Of a stretch of DNA of 64,000 nt, positions 17,486 to 28,029 are shown piece by piece (the first letter of the stretch is position 1; every line of letters starts with the position of its first letter). Position numbers and translations under genes: made by a program. The notes beneath the pieces are model-generated. The model made no database searches. It had not been told where the DNA came from and worked only from the letters and a program-made list of their open reading frames with translations. Source of the stretch: Flavobacterium tagetis (GTDB lineage Bacteria; Bacteroidota; Bacteroidia; Flavobacteriales; Flavobacteriaceae); NCBI RefSeq assembly GCF_016735615.1, contig NZ_JAERSF010000002.1, positions 372,001-436,000 on the forward strand, given 5' to 3'.

Positions 17486-17929
17486 ATGAAGATCAATTTA
17501 AAATCAGGAATAGATAAACTGCTTTTCGGAATGAAGCAGAATGATGTAACAGCTGCTTTAGGAAAACCTGATAAAAACTATAAAGACGAAGATGAAAATG
17601 TGATTTTTGTTTACAACTCTCATAAAATGAGGTTAACTTTCTATGAAGAAGAAGATCTTAAATTGGGATATATTGTAGCTTCAAGTAATGATCTAGAAGT
17701 TTTCGGATTCAAATTAATTGGAAGAAAAATCGCTGATGTAAAGAAAGATTTTGCGGCAAAAGGAATCAATAAGTACAATCAAGAAACTTTTGACACTTTC
17801 GAAAATTACTTCAACGAAGACAATTGGTTTATTCTTCAAACAGAATTTGATGAGGTAGTGAAATTCGAAATTGGAGCAATCATCAATAGTAAAGATGAGT
17901 TTGACTGGAAATTTCCTGTAAAAAAGTAA
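17486..17929 (+). CDS. Conserved hypothetical protein (147 aa)
   Basis: Small soluble protein without signal peptide. The N-terminal LFGMKQNDVTAALGKPDKNY resembles the start of BamE/SmpA-like folds, where such a segment precedes a beta sheet; the second half has a similar unit (GFKLIGRKIADVKKDFAAKG). This internal duplication is suggestive only. The gene lies alone between two copies of a palindromic repeat. Confidence 0.65.
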   Translation: MKINLKSGIDKLLFGMKQNDVTAALGKPDKNYKDEDENVIFVYNSHKMRLTFYEEEDLKLGYIVASSNDLEVFGFKLIGRKIADVKKDFAAKGINKYNQETFDTFENYFNEDNWFILQTEFDEVVKFEIGAIINSKDEFDWKFPVKK

Positions 17930-17938
17930 ACCCTTTTT

Positions 17939-18014
17939 TGTCTGGCTGAGCGGAGTCGAAGCCCAACTCAGTGCGGATTTAACTTGCGACAGCTTTGATT
18001 TCGCTCAGTCTGAT
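17939..18014. repeat. Second copy of the GCGGAGTCGAAG palindromic repeat
   Basis: Arms 17939-17961 and 17993-18014 (CTGAGCGGAGTCGAAG and CTTTGATTTCGCTCAG) form an imperfect hairpin with a longer loop than the copy at 17310. Confidence 0.7.
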
Positions 18015-18035
18015 AAATCTAGCAAATTATAATAT

Positions 18036-18068
18036 AAAAAAACCGACAATCTCTTGTCGGTTTTTTTT
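18036..18068. terminator. Bidirectional terminator
   Basis: A 7-bp GC-containing stem (18043-18049 with 18054-18060, CCGACAA/TTGTCGG), loop TCTC, with an A run before and a T run after. It serves the convergent genes ending at 17929 and 18085. Confidence 0.88.
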
Positions 18069-18084
18069 ATATTGTAAAAGGAAA

Positions 18085-19938
18085 TTAACCTTTTAACCAT
18101 GCATTTTTAAGTTTCTCTTTTGAAGCATCAGTAGCTTTAAAAGTTTCAGCTTCTTCAAATGGTAGTTTTACAGTTCCTTTAATGGTTTCTTCTTTTCCGC
18201 CACGTTTTACTTTCAAAATAATTGGGTCATTATCTTTCCAGTTTTCACTTTCAGTAACCAAATCATAAATGTTATCCAAATTGTATGATTTATTGTTTAC
18301 AGCTAAGATTTTATCGCCACCTTTTAAATTCAAGTTTTTATAGAAATCAACTGATTCTGAATCTGGGCGAACAGCGATTTCTTTTGTCGCTTTATCAACC
18401 GTAATGTATGGAGTTTGTCCTTTGATAAATGGATTTCCAGTTTTTTTCTCCATTGCTTTTGTAACACCAACTTTAGCTAAGTAGAAGTCGTAAGGAATTG
18501 GAGTAGTTCCCGCAACATATTTATTTAAAAAGTCTCCAACTTCAGGATATGTTAAAGAAGTGATTTTAGCGAATAATTCATTGTCATTGAAAGGTTTTTC
18601 AACTCCATATTCATCAGATAATTTATGCATTAAATCAAGAATTCCTCTTTCTCCATTATTTTTTTCTCTAATGATAATATCGATGCACATACCAATTAAA
18701 GCTCCTTTTTGGTATACATTTAAGTATTGGTCTTTGTAAGGCTGTTCTAATACATTTTTACTCATTACTGTAAACGACATTGTATCGTCTAACTGCTTAG
18801 ATTGTGCAATCTTGTCAGCAATACGAGTGTAGAATTCAGCTTCGTCAATCAAACCTTGGTTGATTTGGAAAAGATTCGCAAAATATTCTGTTACACCTTC
18901 ATACATCCATAAATGCTCAGACATTTGCGGTGTATTGTAATCAAAATATTGAATTTCTTTTGAGTGAATAGTTAATGGAGTCACAATATGAAAGAACTCG
19001 TGAGAAACCACATCTTTCATAGATTCTACCAATTTTTCTTTTGGCATTGATTCTGGCAAAACTACTGTTGTAGCAGTTGGGTGCTCTAAAGCTCCAAAAC
19101 CGTGAGCATCGTCTTTTGCCATGCTTGATAAGTACAATAACACAGTATATTTTTTAGTAGAATTTACTTTCCCTAAAAAGTTTTTCTGCGCTGTCATCAT
19201 CGTTTTCATTTCTGGAGTAATACTTTCAGCAGTATATTTTCCAGTAGGAGAGTACACAGCAATTAAGATGTCCATCCCGTTTACATTAAAAGTAGTGTAA
19301 TCAGGTTTAGAATACATAATTGGATTTTCTACCAAAATAGCATAACGAGAAGTAGTAAACACATCAGAAGTATTGCTTGCATCTTGATCTGTCATAGAAG
19401 TTGCTCCCCAAAGTGTTTCAGGATGTGTGATAGTAACTTTGTACGGAACATCTAATTTATCTTTAAAATACCCTACAAATCCATGAGTATTGACCATGAA
19501 GTTTTTTCCTGCGTCGATGTTTGTTCCTGCTGGAGAAAATACGTCATCATTTCCAAATCCAGTTCCTTTTTCAGTATCGAAACTATCGTTTACCAAATAA
19601 GTGATTTTTTTCAACGTTTTTGCGTTTGAAATAGACCAAGAATTATCATCTAATCTTTTTACCGTAAGTGGATTTCCTTTAGAATCAAATGCTTTAAAAT
19701 CTTCCGAAAATTTTCCGTAATTATCTGTTGAATAAGTACCTGGAACAGTTTTCGGAATACTATAGACAACTTCATCTGTTTTAAAGACTGGCGGTGTAAC
19801 TGTAACCAAAACTTTATCATCTTTAACATCAGTTAAATTGATATTAACTTCAACAATGTTGCTTTTTGCGGCTCCGGTACCTGTTTTACAGCTCCAAAAA
19901 GTGACCGCTAGAGCTAAGGTGTAAAGTATTTTTTTCAT
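18085..19938 (-). CDS. M61 family metallopeptidase (glycyl aminopeptidase-like, with PDZ domain)
   Basis: 617 residues from ATG 19938, whose signal peptide has a lipobox-like end (LALAVTFWSC). A longer frame from a TTG at 19971 is not needed. The zinc site is HEFFHIVTP near residue 315, with the third ligand in MYEGVTEYFANL. The N-terminal beta domain and a C-terminal PDZ-like region (about 510-600, GGDKILAVNNKSYNLDNIYDLV) complete the M61 layout. The predicted role is a periplasmic or surface lipoprotein peptidase. It is convergent with the small gene at 17486. Confidence 0.88.
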   Translation of the reverse strand: MKKILYTLALAVTFWSCKTGTGAAKSNIVEVNINLTDVKDDKVLVTVTPPVFKTDEVVYSIPKTVPGTYSTDNYGKFSEDFKAFDSKGNPLTVKRLDDNSWSISNAKTLKKITYLVNDSFDTEKGTGFGNDDVFSPAGTNIDAGKNFMVNTHGFVGYFKDKLDVPYKVTITHPETLWGATSMTDQDASNTSDVFTTSRYAILVENPIMYSKPDYTTFNVNGMDILIAVYSPTGKYTAESITPEMKTMMTAQKNFLGKVNSTKKYTVLLYLSSMAKDDAHGFGALEHPTATTVVLPESMPKEKLVESMKDVVSHEFFHIVTPLTIHSKEIQYFDYNTPQMSEHLWMYEGVTEYFANLFQINQGLIDEAEFYTRIADKIAQSKQLDDTMSFTVMSKNVLEQPYKDQYLNVYQKGALIGMCIDIIIREKNNGERGILDLMHKLSDEYGVEKPFNDNELFAKITSLTYPEVGDFLNKYVAGTTPIPYDFYLAKVGVTKAMEKKTGNPFIKGQTPYITVDKATKEIAVRPDSESVDFYKNLNLKGGDKILAVNNKSYNLDNIYDLVTESENWKDNDPIILKVKRGGKEETIKGTVKLPFEEAETFKATDASKEKLKNAWLKG

Positions 19939-20020
19939 TTCTATATGTTTAGTTAATTGTATTTGACACAAAAATTAGCAAAAAGTTACTAAAAAATCAC
20001 ATTAAATTTAAAGATAAAAA

Positions 20021-20047
20021 AAAACTCCTGTAAAACAGGAGCTTTTA
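20021..20047 (-). terminator. Terminator of the TIGR03643-type gene
   Basis: A 7-bp stem (20025-20031 with 20035-20041, CTCCTGT/ACAGGAG) with an A run that becomes a T run on the minus strand, three bases past the stop codon. Confidence 0.75.
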
Positions 20048-20049
20048 TT

Positions 20050-20328
20050 TTAGTCTAATTTATTCTTGATATAATATTTTCCGTCCAAATCTTCGTCAAA
20101 ATCATCTATTTTTACTGGTTTTGGTTTTGGTTTGTTTGCAATTGCCTTCTTTTTCCACATCTCAAATTTTTCAAGAGGCATTTTCTTTTTCATGATGTCC
20201 AGGACTTCTTTTTCTGCCAATCCAAATTCTTTCTTTATAATTTCAAATGGATTTCTTTCTTCTAAAGCTAACGAAACAAGTCTTTCGGTTTGTTCCGGAG
20301 TTAATTCTTTGCGGCTACTCTTTTTCAT
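20050..20328 (-). CDS. DUF2805/TIGR03643 family protein
   Basis: 92 residues, basic, without signal peptide. The N-terminal part (LTPEQTERLVSLALEERNPFEIIKKEFGL) looks like a helix-turn-helix of the TIGR03643 type, followed by KKKMPLEKFEMWKKKA and a short acidic tail. The family is conserved in marine and freshwater bacteria with no established function; a nucleic-acid role is a guess from the fold. It is monocistronic. Confidence 0.8.
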   Translation of the reverse strand: MKKSSRKELTPEQTERLVSLALEERNPFEIIKKEFGLAEKEVLDIMKKKMPLEKFEMWKKKAIANKPKPKPVKIDDFDEDLDGKYYIKNKLD

Positions 20329-20449
20329 CTCGTGAAAATTAATTCAAAATAGGGTGTTAATTATTAATAGATTGATTTTCAATTCTTGTATCAATATTAA
20401 AAAAAAAAATAATAAGTTGTTTCAGTAAAGTGCACTTTTTTTAGAGAAT

Positions 20450-21277
20450 TTAGCTGTTTTTAAAGGATCTTGATTTTTGAAATGGAATTTTTAGCAGATT
20501 CTTCAATTCATTGTTTTCTTCGGGAAGCATATGAGTATCTACACCGTATACAAGCTGATCTTTGGGTAAATAAGTGAATGTTCCAAAAAGTCTGTCCCAT
20601 ACAGAAAAAATATTTCCATAATTGCTATCTGTATAGGGTAGTACATAATGATGATGCACTTTATGCATATTCGGAGAAACAATAAAATAACTTAAGCAAG
20701 CATCGAGTTTTTCTGGTAGCGAAATATTGGCGTGATTAAATTGTGAAGCCACAACTGATAATGACTGGTAAAGAAAAACCATCCACATTGGAGCTCCAAC
20801 AATTAAAACGCCTAAAGTGGTAAAAACAAAACGTACTACACTTTCTCCAGGATGATGCCTGTTGGCAGTTGTAGTATCAATCCAAGTATCGGTATGATGC
20901 ACCAAATGAAACTGCCACAGGAATTTTATTTTGTGTTCTACCAAATGGGCCAAATATGCTCCAATTAAATCCAAAAGCAATAATCCAATTATAGTATAAA
21001 GCCAAATAGGCATTTGCGGAAGCCATTGCAGAATTCCAAAATTATTTTCGATTGTCCAAGCGGCGGTTTTTATTAAAATAAAGGCAAGAATAAAATTGAC
21101 TACAATTGTAGTAAATGTAAAAAAGAAATTTATTCCTGCATGAGGCCATTTTTTGTATTGCATTTTGAATAATGGAAAACTATTTTCAATGAGCCAGAAA
21201 ATGGTAATGCCACCAACCAAAATCAAACTTCTATGTGAAGAGGGAATCGTAGAAAAATAATTAATAATGTCATTCAT
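20450..21277 (-). CDS. Sterol desaturase / fatty acid hydroxylase superfamily protein
   Basis: 275 residues with four or five membrane segments. The di-iron histidine clusters of the superfamily are all present: HLVEHKIKFLWQFHLVHHTD (about 125-144), NRHHPGE, FNHANI and MHKVHHHY. These enzymes hydroxylate or desaturate lipid substrates at the membrane face; the substrate here is unknown. The next gene downstream is convergent-free housekeeping, so context gives no clue. Confidence 0.88.
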   Translation of the reverse strand: MNDIINYFSTIPSSHRSLILVGGITIFWLIENSFPLFKMQYKKWPHAGINFFFTFTTIVVNFILAFILIKTAAWTIENNFGILQWLPQMPIWLYTIIGLLLLDLIGAYLAHLVEHKIKFLWQFHLVHHTDTWIDTTTANRHHPGESVVRFVFTTLGVLIVGAPMWMVFLYQSLSVVASQFNHANISLPEKLDACLSYFIVSPNMHKVHHHYVLPYTDSNYGNIFSVWDRLFGTFTYLPKDQLVYGVDTHMLPEENNELKNLLKIPFQKSRSFKNS

Positions 21278-21390
21278 AGTGCATAAATATTTGAATTAAT
21301 TAGAGATTTCTTTCGGTTTTGTGCAAAGAAAAAGAGAAAACCAAATATAAATATATCTGATTTTCTCTTTAGAAATTATTATTTATGGTA

Positions 21391-21630
21391 TTATTTTTTG
21401 ATGAGGCTGATTATAAATAATAAAACCCATGCACCACCTACGGCAATCAGAATTTGCCACAGAAGACCACCTCCTCCAATGCCAAGTTTGCCTGCAATCC
21501 ATCCTCCGATAAATCCGCCTATAATTCCAACAATGATATTACCAATTAAACCAAAGCCAGCACCTTTCCAAATTTGACCAGCCAGCCATCCAGAAATGGC
21601 TCCAATAAGTAAAAAATATAAAAATTCCAT
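21391..21630 (-). CDS. GlsB/YeaQ/YmgE family stress-response membrane protein
   Basis: 79 residues with three short glycine-rich membrane segments (GAISGWLAGQIWKGAGFGLIG, IIGGFIGGWIAGKLGIGGG, LIAVGGAWVLLFIISL). This is the transglycosylase-associated protein fold of small stress-linked inner-membrane proteins. It is followed 43 bases upstream on the same strand by aqpZ, so the two may be co-transcribed. Confidence 0.85.
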   Translation of the reverse strand: MEFLYFLLIGAISGWLAGQIWKGAGFGLIGNIIVGIIGGFIGGWIAGKLGIGGGGLLWQILIAVGGAWVLLFIISLIKK

Positions 21631-21672
21631 ATTCTATTTTTTTGATGATATATTAATTTTTTTTTTCTCTAA

Positions 21673-22380
21673 TTATGCTTCTGCATGATTTTGAAGTAGT
21701 GTTTTATAAAGAAAACCTGCAGCTAATGCGCCAAGAATAGGAGCGACCCAAAACAACCAAACCTGAGACAATGGTTCTCCGCCAACAAAAATAGCTTGAG
21801 ATAATGATCTCGCTGGGTTTACAGAAGTATTCGTAATTGGAATACTGATTAAGTGTATTAAAGTAAGAGCCAAACCAATTGCAATTCCTGCAAATCTGCC
21901 ATTTGCAAACTTATCTGTTGCTCCTAAAATTACTAGTAAGAAGAATAAAGTAAGTACAAATTCAGCGATGAAACAAGCTTGTAATGAATAACCATCAGGA
22001 GAAAAAGCCCCAAAACCATTAGATGCAAAGGCTCCCGCTTTTGTGCTGTCAATTGCAAATCCAGCTTTTCCAGAAGCTATTGTGTACAAAGTTCCTGCCG
22101 CAGCGGCTGCACCTACACATTGCGCAATGATGTACGGAATAAGATCTTTGGCAGAAAATCTTCCGCCAGCCCATAAACCAAAAGAAACAGCTGGGTTGAA
22201 ATGACCGCCAGAAATATGGCCAACAGCATATGCCATTGTAAGTACCGTTAACCCAAAAGCCAGCGCAACACCTGCAAATCCAATTCCTAAATTTGGAATT
22301 CCTGCCGCAAATAGTGCACTTCCGCATCCGCCAAAAACAAGCCAATAAGTCCCGAAAAACTCTGCAAATAATTTTTTCAT
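21673..22380 (-). CDS. aqpZ: Aquaporin Z
   Basis: 235 residues from ATG 22380 ([16 protein letters not shown]); the frame runs further upstream, but that part is non-coding leader overlapping the gene behind. Both NPA boxes are present ([12 protein letters not shown] and [12 protein letters not shown]). The segment [19 protein letters not shown] is almost identical to E. coli AqpZ, including the His, Thr and Arg of the water-selective filter. It makes a tetrameric water channel of the inner membrane. Confidence 0.93.
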   Translation of the reverse strand: MKKLFAEFFGTYWLVFGGCGSALFAAGIPNLGIGFAGVALAFGLTVLTMAYAVGHISGGHFNPAVSFGLWAGGRFSAKDLIPYIIAQCVGAAAAAGTLYTIASGKAGFAIDSTKAGAFASNGFGAFSPDGYSLQACFIAEFVLTLFFLLVILGATDKFANGRFAGIAIGLALTLIHLISIPITNTSVNPARSLSQAIFVGGEPLSQVWLFWVAPILGALAAGFLYKTLLQNHAEA

Positions 22381-22406
22381 AATAAAATAATTTAAATGGT
22401 TAATGT

Positions 22407-22763
22407 TTAGAATGTATATTGGTAAGCCCAATAAATTAAAACAATTTGTAAGGGCAAACGTACAAATAAAATCCATAATGGTAAACCAAAACCTGCTTTT
22501 TTATTTTGAAACATGTACAAATTGGCAGGAAATACAGCAATCAATAGCATTATAATTCCCCAGGCGGCAATATGTGTTGTAAAAGGCAAGATTAGAAAGA
22601 TGCCCAGAATAATCTCAGAGGCACCACTTAAAATATTTATTAATTTGGGGTTTTTAAATGCGGGCGGAATAATCTTTAGATACATTCCAGGTTTTCTAAA
22701 ATGATTTATCCCTGCAACAATATATAAGCAAGCCATTAAATATAAATGCCAAGGTAAAATCAT
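22407..22763 (-). CDS. DoxX-like small membrane protein
   Basis: 118 residues with four hydrophobic segments. The pattern [21 protein letters not shown] near the N-terminus, then [15 protein letters not shown], matches the DoxX/MauE-like fold. Such proteins are often accessory to thiol redox or quinone-linked reactions, but the role here is unknown. It lies 26 bases upstream of aqpZ in the same direction, possibly one transcript. Confidence 0.8.
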   Translation of the reverse strand: MILPWHLYLMACLYIVAGINHFRKPGMYLKIIPPAFKNPKLINILSGASEIILGIFLILPFTTHIAAWGIIMLLIAVFPANLYMFQNKKAGFGLPLWILFVRLPLQIVLIYWAYQYTF

Positions 22764-22850
22764 GATATTTAGTTGTATATCACGAAATTATAAAAAAATT
22801 AACAATTATTGCATTACAGATCTAATTTTTTTGATAATGCATATTTAGCG

Positions 22851-23753
22851 TTATTTTTTGGGTTTGAAATTTACATTCATAATAATTATAGCAAGGATAA
22901 TCAATACAATGCCAACCCATTGAGAAAATATTACTTTTTCATTTAATAAAACAAATGCCATCATTACAGAAACTGGCAGTTCAAGCGCAGAAACAATACT
23001 TCCCAAACCGATTCCCGTTAAAGGAAAACCAGCAGTCATTAAAAGAGGCGGAATTATAGTGCCAAATAATGATAAGACAATTCCCCATTTTAAGAAGATT
23101 TCTAAATTAAAAGCAGTTACTTGTGTTGCAAAAGCAAACGAAAATACAATAACAGCACCGCCTAGAAGCATATAAAGGCTTCTTTGTGCAGATGAAATTT
23201 CAGTTGCAACACTATTTGCAGTAAACATGGTAGTAGTAAAAGAAGCGGCAGCTAGCATTCCCCAAACTAAACCTCTCCAATCTAACTCGATATCATTATT
23301 GATGATATTGGTTGCTAAAACAGTTCCGAAAAGCACTATTAATACAGCAATGACTTTTTGCTTTGAAGGCAGTTTTTTTTCTAAAATCATTTCAAGTAAA
23401 ACGCCCATCCAAACAGTTTGCATCAACAAAACGATTCCGATAGAAACGGGAATATATTTTACCGCCAAATAGTAAAATAAACTTGTCATTCCTAATGAAG
23501 TTCCTGCAAGCATTAAACTGAAAATATTTTTACGAGATGCTTGTACGGCAGGTTTGTTTTTATTTTTAATACGCTGAAAAAGATTGATTAGAAGAATTCC
23601 TAGAATTCCGTATATAAACTGTGAGGTGGTGACTTCTGCAGTTGTGTATCCTTCAGAATAGGCCATTTTTACAAAAGTAGCCAACATTCCGTAAGTGGTT
23701 GCTCCCAAAGCAACAAGAAAAACACCTTTTAATACATTATTTTGCGACGTCAT
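22851..23753 (-). CDS. EamA/DMT family transporter
   Basis: 300 residues with ten predicted membrane helices arranged as two EamA repeats (about 10-145 and 155-293). The typical start (GVFLVALGATTYGMLATFVKMAYSEG) and end (LPVSVMMAFVLLNEKVIFSQWVGIVLIILAI) are present. The drug/metabolite transporter superfamily exports varied small metabolites; no substrate can be inferred. It is monocistronic. Confidence 0.85.
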   Translation of the reverse strand: MTSQNNVLKGVFLVALGATTYGMLATFVKMAYSEGYTTAEVTTSQFIYGILGILLINLFQRIKNKNKPAVQASRKNIFSLMLAGTSLGMTSLFYYLAVKYIPVSIGIVLLMQTVWMGVLLEMILEKKLPSKQKVIAVLIVLFGTVLATNIINNDIELDWRGLVWGMLAAASFTTTMFTANSVATEISSAQRSLYMLLGGAVIVFSFAFATQVTAFNLEIFLKWGIVLSLFGTIIPPLLMTAGFPLTGIGLGSIVSALELPVSVMMAFVLLNEKVIFSQWVGIVLIILAIIIMNVNFKPKK

Positions 23754-23910
23754 AAATTATCTGTTTTAAAAAAATTAAGCCGGCAAAGGTAAGTTATTTT
23801 ATTTAGGATTCTATCGTACTATGTTGAAAATAGTGATTTAATGGTAATGAAATTGAATTTTAAAGCCTTGAATTAAGAATTCTTTAAAAAATGAAAATGA
23901 AGAAAAAAGA

Positions 23911-23943
23911 AAAGCCATCAAGAATAATTCTGATGGCTTTTTA
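23911..23943 (-). terminator. Terminator of the nrnA-gldI-immunophilin operon
   Basis: A perfect 10-bp stem (23911-23920 with 23931-23940, AAAGCCATCA/TGATGGCTTT) with a 10-base loop and A-rich flank that reads as T on the minus strand, 33 bases past the stop codon. Confidence 0.85.
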
Positions 23944-23975
23944 TATTTGTAAAGAATAAATCTTCTCTTTTCTAA

Positions 23976-25097
23976 TTATTTAGGCTGATTTTGATATGTT
24001 TCAATTTCAAAAATAAGAGTTGCATTTGGTGGAATTACACCTCCAGCACCTTTTTCTCCATAAGCTAAATTTGAAGGCAGGAAGAAAGTTGCTTTTTCCC
24101 CGTCTGTCATCATATCAAGAGCTTCAAGAAAGCCAGGAATCATACCTTCTTTTTTACCAACTGTAAAAGGAAAAGCTTTGTAACCACCTTGAGCGTCTCT
24201 GTTTGCATCATATTTTCCGTAGGTTCTTGCTACTGGTGCCATGCTACTGTCAAATAAGCTTCCATCTTCAAAATATCCAGCATAATGAAAATAAATTGTA
24301 GAACCTTCAGCACCTTTAACGCCAGTACCTTTTTGAGTAATTACATATTTTAAACCTGTAGAAGTTGCTGTTGCTTTTGCTTTTAAGTCTTTAAAATATG
24401 CGGCTTTAGCAGTTACTATTTTTTTTGCCTCTTCTTTTTTAGCGGCTTCTTTTTTTACATCATCGCTAAGAACTTTTAAAGCATCAAATTTCTTAGCAGT
24501 TGCACCTTTACGGGTAATAACAATTTTTGTTATTACATCGTCTTGAACAATTTTATTTACATTATCCATTCCAGAAACTACATGTCCAAAAATGGTGTGT
24601 TTTCCGTTTAACCAAGGAGTGTCTTTATGTGTAATGAAAAATTGGCTTCCATTCGTTGCCGGGCCAGAATTTGCCATTGCTAGAACGCCTCCTTTTTCGA
24701 ATTTTAAATCGTCTACAAATTCATCTTTAAAAGAATATCCTGGACCTCCAGTGCCATTTCCGTCAGGATCACCACCCTGAATCATGAAATCATTAATAAC
24801 TCTGTGAAATTTTAATCCGTTATAAAATGGTTTTCCTTTAAGAGCACCTTTAACGTTAGGATTTGTACCTTCTGCAAGAGTAATAAAGTTTGCTACCGTA
24901 ACAGGAGTTTTTACATATTCTAGAGAAAGAATAATATCTCCTTTTGTAGTAGAGATTGTTGCAAAAATTCCATCACTCGGATTAGCAGCAGTTGCTGCCG
25001 TTGCAGGTTTTGCCGCTGGCTTTGCAACAGGTTTTTTAGTCTGAGCTTGAATATTTACTATTGCTAAGCAAAATAAAAACAGAAATTTAAATTTCAT
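23976..25097 (-). CDS. Dual-family immunophilin: cyclophilin-FKBP fusion peptidyl-prolyl isomerase
   Basis: 373 residues with signal peptide ([19 protein letters not shown]) and an Ala/Lys/Pro-rich linker. The cyclophilin domain (about 42-200) has [23 protein letters not shown] and [12 protein letters not shown]. After a charged helical linker (about 205-250) comes an FKBP domain (about 255-372) with [17 protein letters not shown] and [16 protein letters not shown]. Cyclophilin-then-FKBP fusions are known from Flavobacterium. It catalyses proline isomerisation during folding of exported proteins in the periplasm. It is last in an operon with a paralogue and gldI. Confidence 0.92.
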   Translation of the reverse strand: MKFKFLFLFCLAIVNIQAQTKKPVAKPAAKPATAATAANPSDGIFATISTTKGDIILSLEYVKTPVTVANFITLAEGTNPNVKGALKGKPFYNGLKFHRVINDFMIQGGDPDGNGTGGPGYSFKDEFVDDLKFEKGGVLAMANSGPATNGSQFFITHKDTPWLNGKHTIFGHVVSGMDNVNKIVQDDVITKIVITRKGATAKKFDALKVLSDDVKKEAAKKEEAKKIVTAKAAYFKDLKAKATATSTGLKYVITQKGTGVKGAEGSTIYFHYAGYFEDGSLFDSSMAPVARTYGKYDANRDAQGGYKAFPFTVGKKEGMIPGFLEALDMMTDGEKATFFLPSNLAYGEKGAGGVIPPNATLIFEIETYQNQPK

Positions 25098-25126
25098 TGC
25101 TTTTTAATTTTAAGTCTATAATTTGA

Positions 25127-26203
25127 TTACTGTTTATCTGAAATCTGGATTTCGAAAATGATATTAGCGTTTGGCGGAATTACTCCTCCAGCACCAGTTG
25201 CTCCATAAGCTAAGTGAGATGGTATAAAAAGAACCGCTTTATCTCCATAAGACAATTGCTCAACCCCTTCAATAAAACCAGGAATTAAACCATCTTTTTT
25301 ACCTGCTTGAAATTGAATTGGTTGGTAGCCGTTTTGTGCTGCTCTTGCAGGATCAAATTTTCCGAATTGTTTTGCAACTTCTTCAATGCTAGCGTCAAAT
25401 AAAGTTCCGTTTTCAAGGAAACCAGCGTAGTGAATGTAGATTGGATTTCCCGCAACTGGTTTTTTACCGCTTCCTTTTTCTGTAATTACATATTCTAAAC
25501 CGCTAGTAGTTTTTGTTGCTTTTGCTTTTAAAGCGGCATAATAATCCACTTTTTCTTTTTGAACGCCAGCATATTTGCTTTGTTCTTTTGCGATATCAGC
25601 AAAATAATCATGAAATACTTTTACAGCATCAAATTTCTTAGCTGCTTCACCATTTCTGATAATCGTTACAGAAACGATGTTATCGCCTTGAACTACTTTG
25701 TTTACTACTTCCTGATCTTTTGCACTTACAACATGACCAAAAATAGTATGTAGGTTGTCTAACCAAGGAGTTTCTACATGAGTGATGAAAAATTGGCTGC
25801 TGTTTGTTCCTGGGCCATTGTTTGCCATTGCTAAAACTCCGGCTTTATCAAATTTTAAATCTGAGAATTCGTCTTTAAATTTATATCCAGTATCTCCAGA
25901 ACCAGTTCCTAATGGATCACCACTTTGAATCATAAAATTTTCGATTACTCTGTGGAATTTTAAGCCATCAAAAAAAGGTTTATTTTTTAATTGTTCGTGT
26001 GCTACAAACTCATTTTTACCTTCAGCTAAAGTCACAAAATTTGCAACTGTTATAGGAGCTTTTTTGTAATCTAGCTCTACAATGATGTGGCCTTTGTTTG
26101 TCTCGATATCGGCGTATAAACCATCAGGCAGATTGCTATGGTCGTCTTTACAAGAATAAAATGAGCTAACTGCTAATAGTAATAATAAAATACTCTTTTT
26201 CAT
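25127..26203 (-). CDS. Lipoprotein cyclophilin-FKBP fusion peptidyl-prolyl isomerase
   Basis: 358 residues with a lipoprotein signal (LLAVSSFYSCKDD). It has the same domain order as its neighbour at 23976: cyclophilin (about 28-195, [33 protein letters not shown]), charged linker, then FKBP (about 240-356, YIHYAGFLENGTLFDAS, FIPSHLAYGATGAGG). The pair evidently arose by tandem duplication, one copy soluble and one membrane-anchored. The gene lies 29 bases before the next gene and 15 bases after gldI. Confidence 0.92.
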   Translation of the reverse strand: MKKSILLLLLAVSSFYSCKDDHSNLPDGLYADIETNKGHIIVELDYKKAPITVANFVTLAEGKNEFVAHEQLKNKPFFDGLKFHRVIENFMIQSGDPLGTGSGDTGYKFKDEFSDLKFDKAGVLAMANNGPGTNSSQFFITHVETPWLDNLHTIFGHVVSAKDQEVVNKVVQGDNIVSVTIIRNGEAAKKFDAVKVFHDYFADIAKEQSKYAGVQKEKVDYYAALKAKATKTTSGLEYVITEKGSGKKPVAGNPIYIHYAGFLENGTLFDASIEEVAKQFGKFDPARAAQNGYQPIQFQAGKKDGLIPGFIEGVEQLSYGDKAVLFIPSHLAYGATGAGGVIPPNANIIFEIQISDKQ

Positions 26204-26218
26204 TTTAAGAATTGTTTT

Positions 26219-26872
<654 letters not shown>

Positions 26873-26881
26873 GATTTGGAT

Positions 26882-27886
26882 TTATAATTTTAGTTTTTTG
26901 ACTAAATCTTCAAATTTGTTTACTGTTTCTTCCATAGAAGCTTCAGATCTTCCTCCAGCAGCATTTACATGTCCACCACCGTTAAAATGATCTCTTGCAA
27001 ACTGGTTAACATCAAATCCTCCTTGAGAACGGAAAGAAATTTTAATGATTTTTTCTTCCTTGTTTTCAATGAATATGGCTGTAAAAACAATTCCGCGAAT
27101 GCTTAATCCGTAGTTTACAATTCCTTCAGTATCACCTTTTACATAGTTAAACGAATCAAGTTCTTCTTGTGTAAGAGTCATGTAAGAAGTTTTGTGTTCT
27201 TCAAAAATTTTCATGTTTTGAAGTGCACGGCCTAATAACTGCAAACGGCTAAAAGAGCTGTTATCGTATAGTAAAACTGGGATTTGAGTGTTTTCAACTC
27301 CTAAATCGATCAATTCGGCAATAATTCTATGAGTATTCCCAGTTGTTCCTGGAAAGCGGAAAGAACCAGAATCGGTCAAAATTCCAGTATAGATGCAAGT
27401 TGCAATGGTTTTATCAATATCTTCTTTTTTGTTTAAAAAGGCAATGAAATTATAAACCATCTCACACGTTGATCCGTACGAAGTGTCTGAGTATGTATAA
27501 GTTGCATAATCATGAGGTTTTTCATGATGATCAATCATGATAAATGGAGCCGTAAGTTTTGCGAGAGTATGCTCCATTTCGCCAGTACGATGAAAAGCAT
27601 TAAAATCTAGCGTAAAAATAAGTTCGGCTTCTTCTAATATTTTAATGCAGTTTTGAGTATCTCTTTCGTAGATTTTTACTGTTTCTGAACCTGGAAGCCA
27701 AGCTAAAAAATCAGGAAAATCATTAGGAGAAATAACAGTTGGCTGATGATTATTTTTGAGTAAAAAATGGTACAAAGCTAGAGTAGAACCCATGGCGTCA
27801 CCATCTGGTCCTCTGTGCGGAATTATTGCAATTTTCTTAGGTGTAGCAAGCAATAATTGAATCGCTTGAATATCTTGTATTTTCAT
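26882..27886 (-). CDS. nrnA: Bifunctional oligoribonuclease and PAP phosphatase NrnA
   Basis: 334 residues of the DHH-DHHA1 phosphoesterase family. The N-terminal metal site has IPHRGPDGDAMGST (22-35), DFNAFHRTG and MIDHHEKP. The C-terminal DHHA1 substrate site ends with GGHVNAAGG. It degrades nanoRNA and 3'-phosphoadenosine 5'-phosphate in the cytoplasm. It is the first gene of the operon nrnA-gldI-immunophilins. Why an RNA-turnover gene leads that operon is unclear. Confidence 0.9.
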   Translation of the reverse strand: MKIQDIQAIQLLLATPKKIAIIPHRGPDGDAMGSTLALYHFLLKNNHQPTVISPNDFPDFLAWLPGSETVKIYERDTQNCIKILEEAELIFTLDFNAFHRTGEMEHTLAKLTAPFIMIDHHEKPHDYATYTYSDTSYGSTCEMVYNFIAFLNKKEDIDKTIATCIYTGILTDSGSFRFPGTTGNTHRIIAELIDLGVENTQIPVLLYDNSSFSRLQLLGRALQNMKIFEEHKTSYMTLTQEELDSFNYVKGDTEGIVNYGLSIRGIVFTAIFIENKEEKIIKISFRSQGGFDVNQFARDHFNGGGHVNAAGGRSEASMEETVNKFEDLVKKLKL

Positions 27887-28029
27887 AGTGTGCGAATTTA
27901 CATTTTTTTAATGTAATGCTGAAAATAATTTTAGTTTTCAGTCGCAGTCTCAGTTCTCAATTCCGTTTGGAATTTGGACTCGAGCGTTAGCGAATAGGCG
28001 TAGCAATTTAAAAATATTGGAACTTTACT

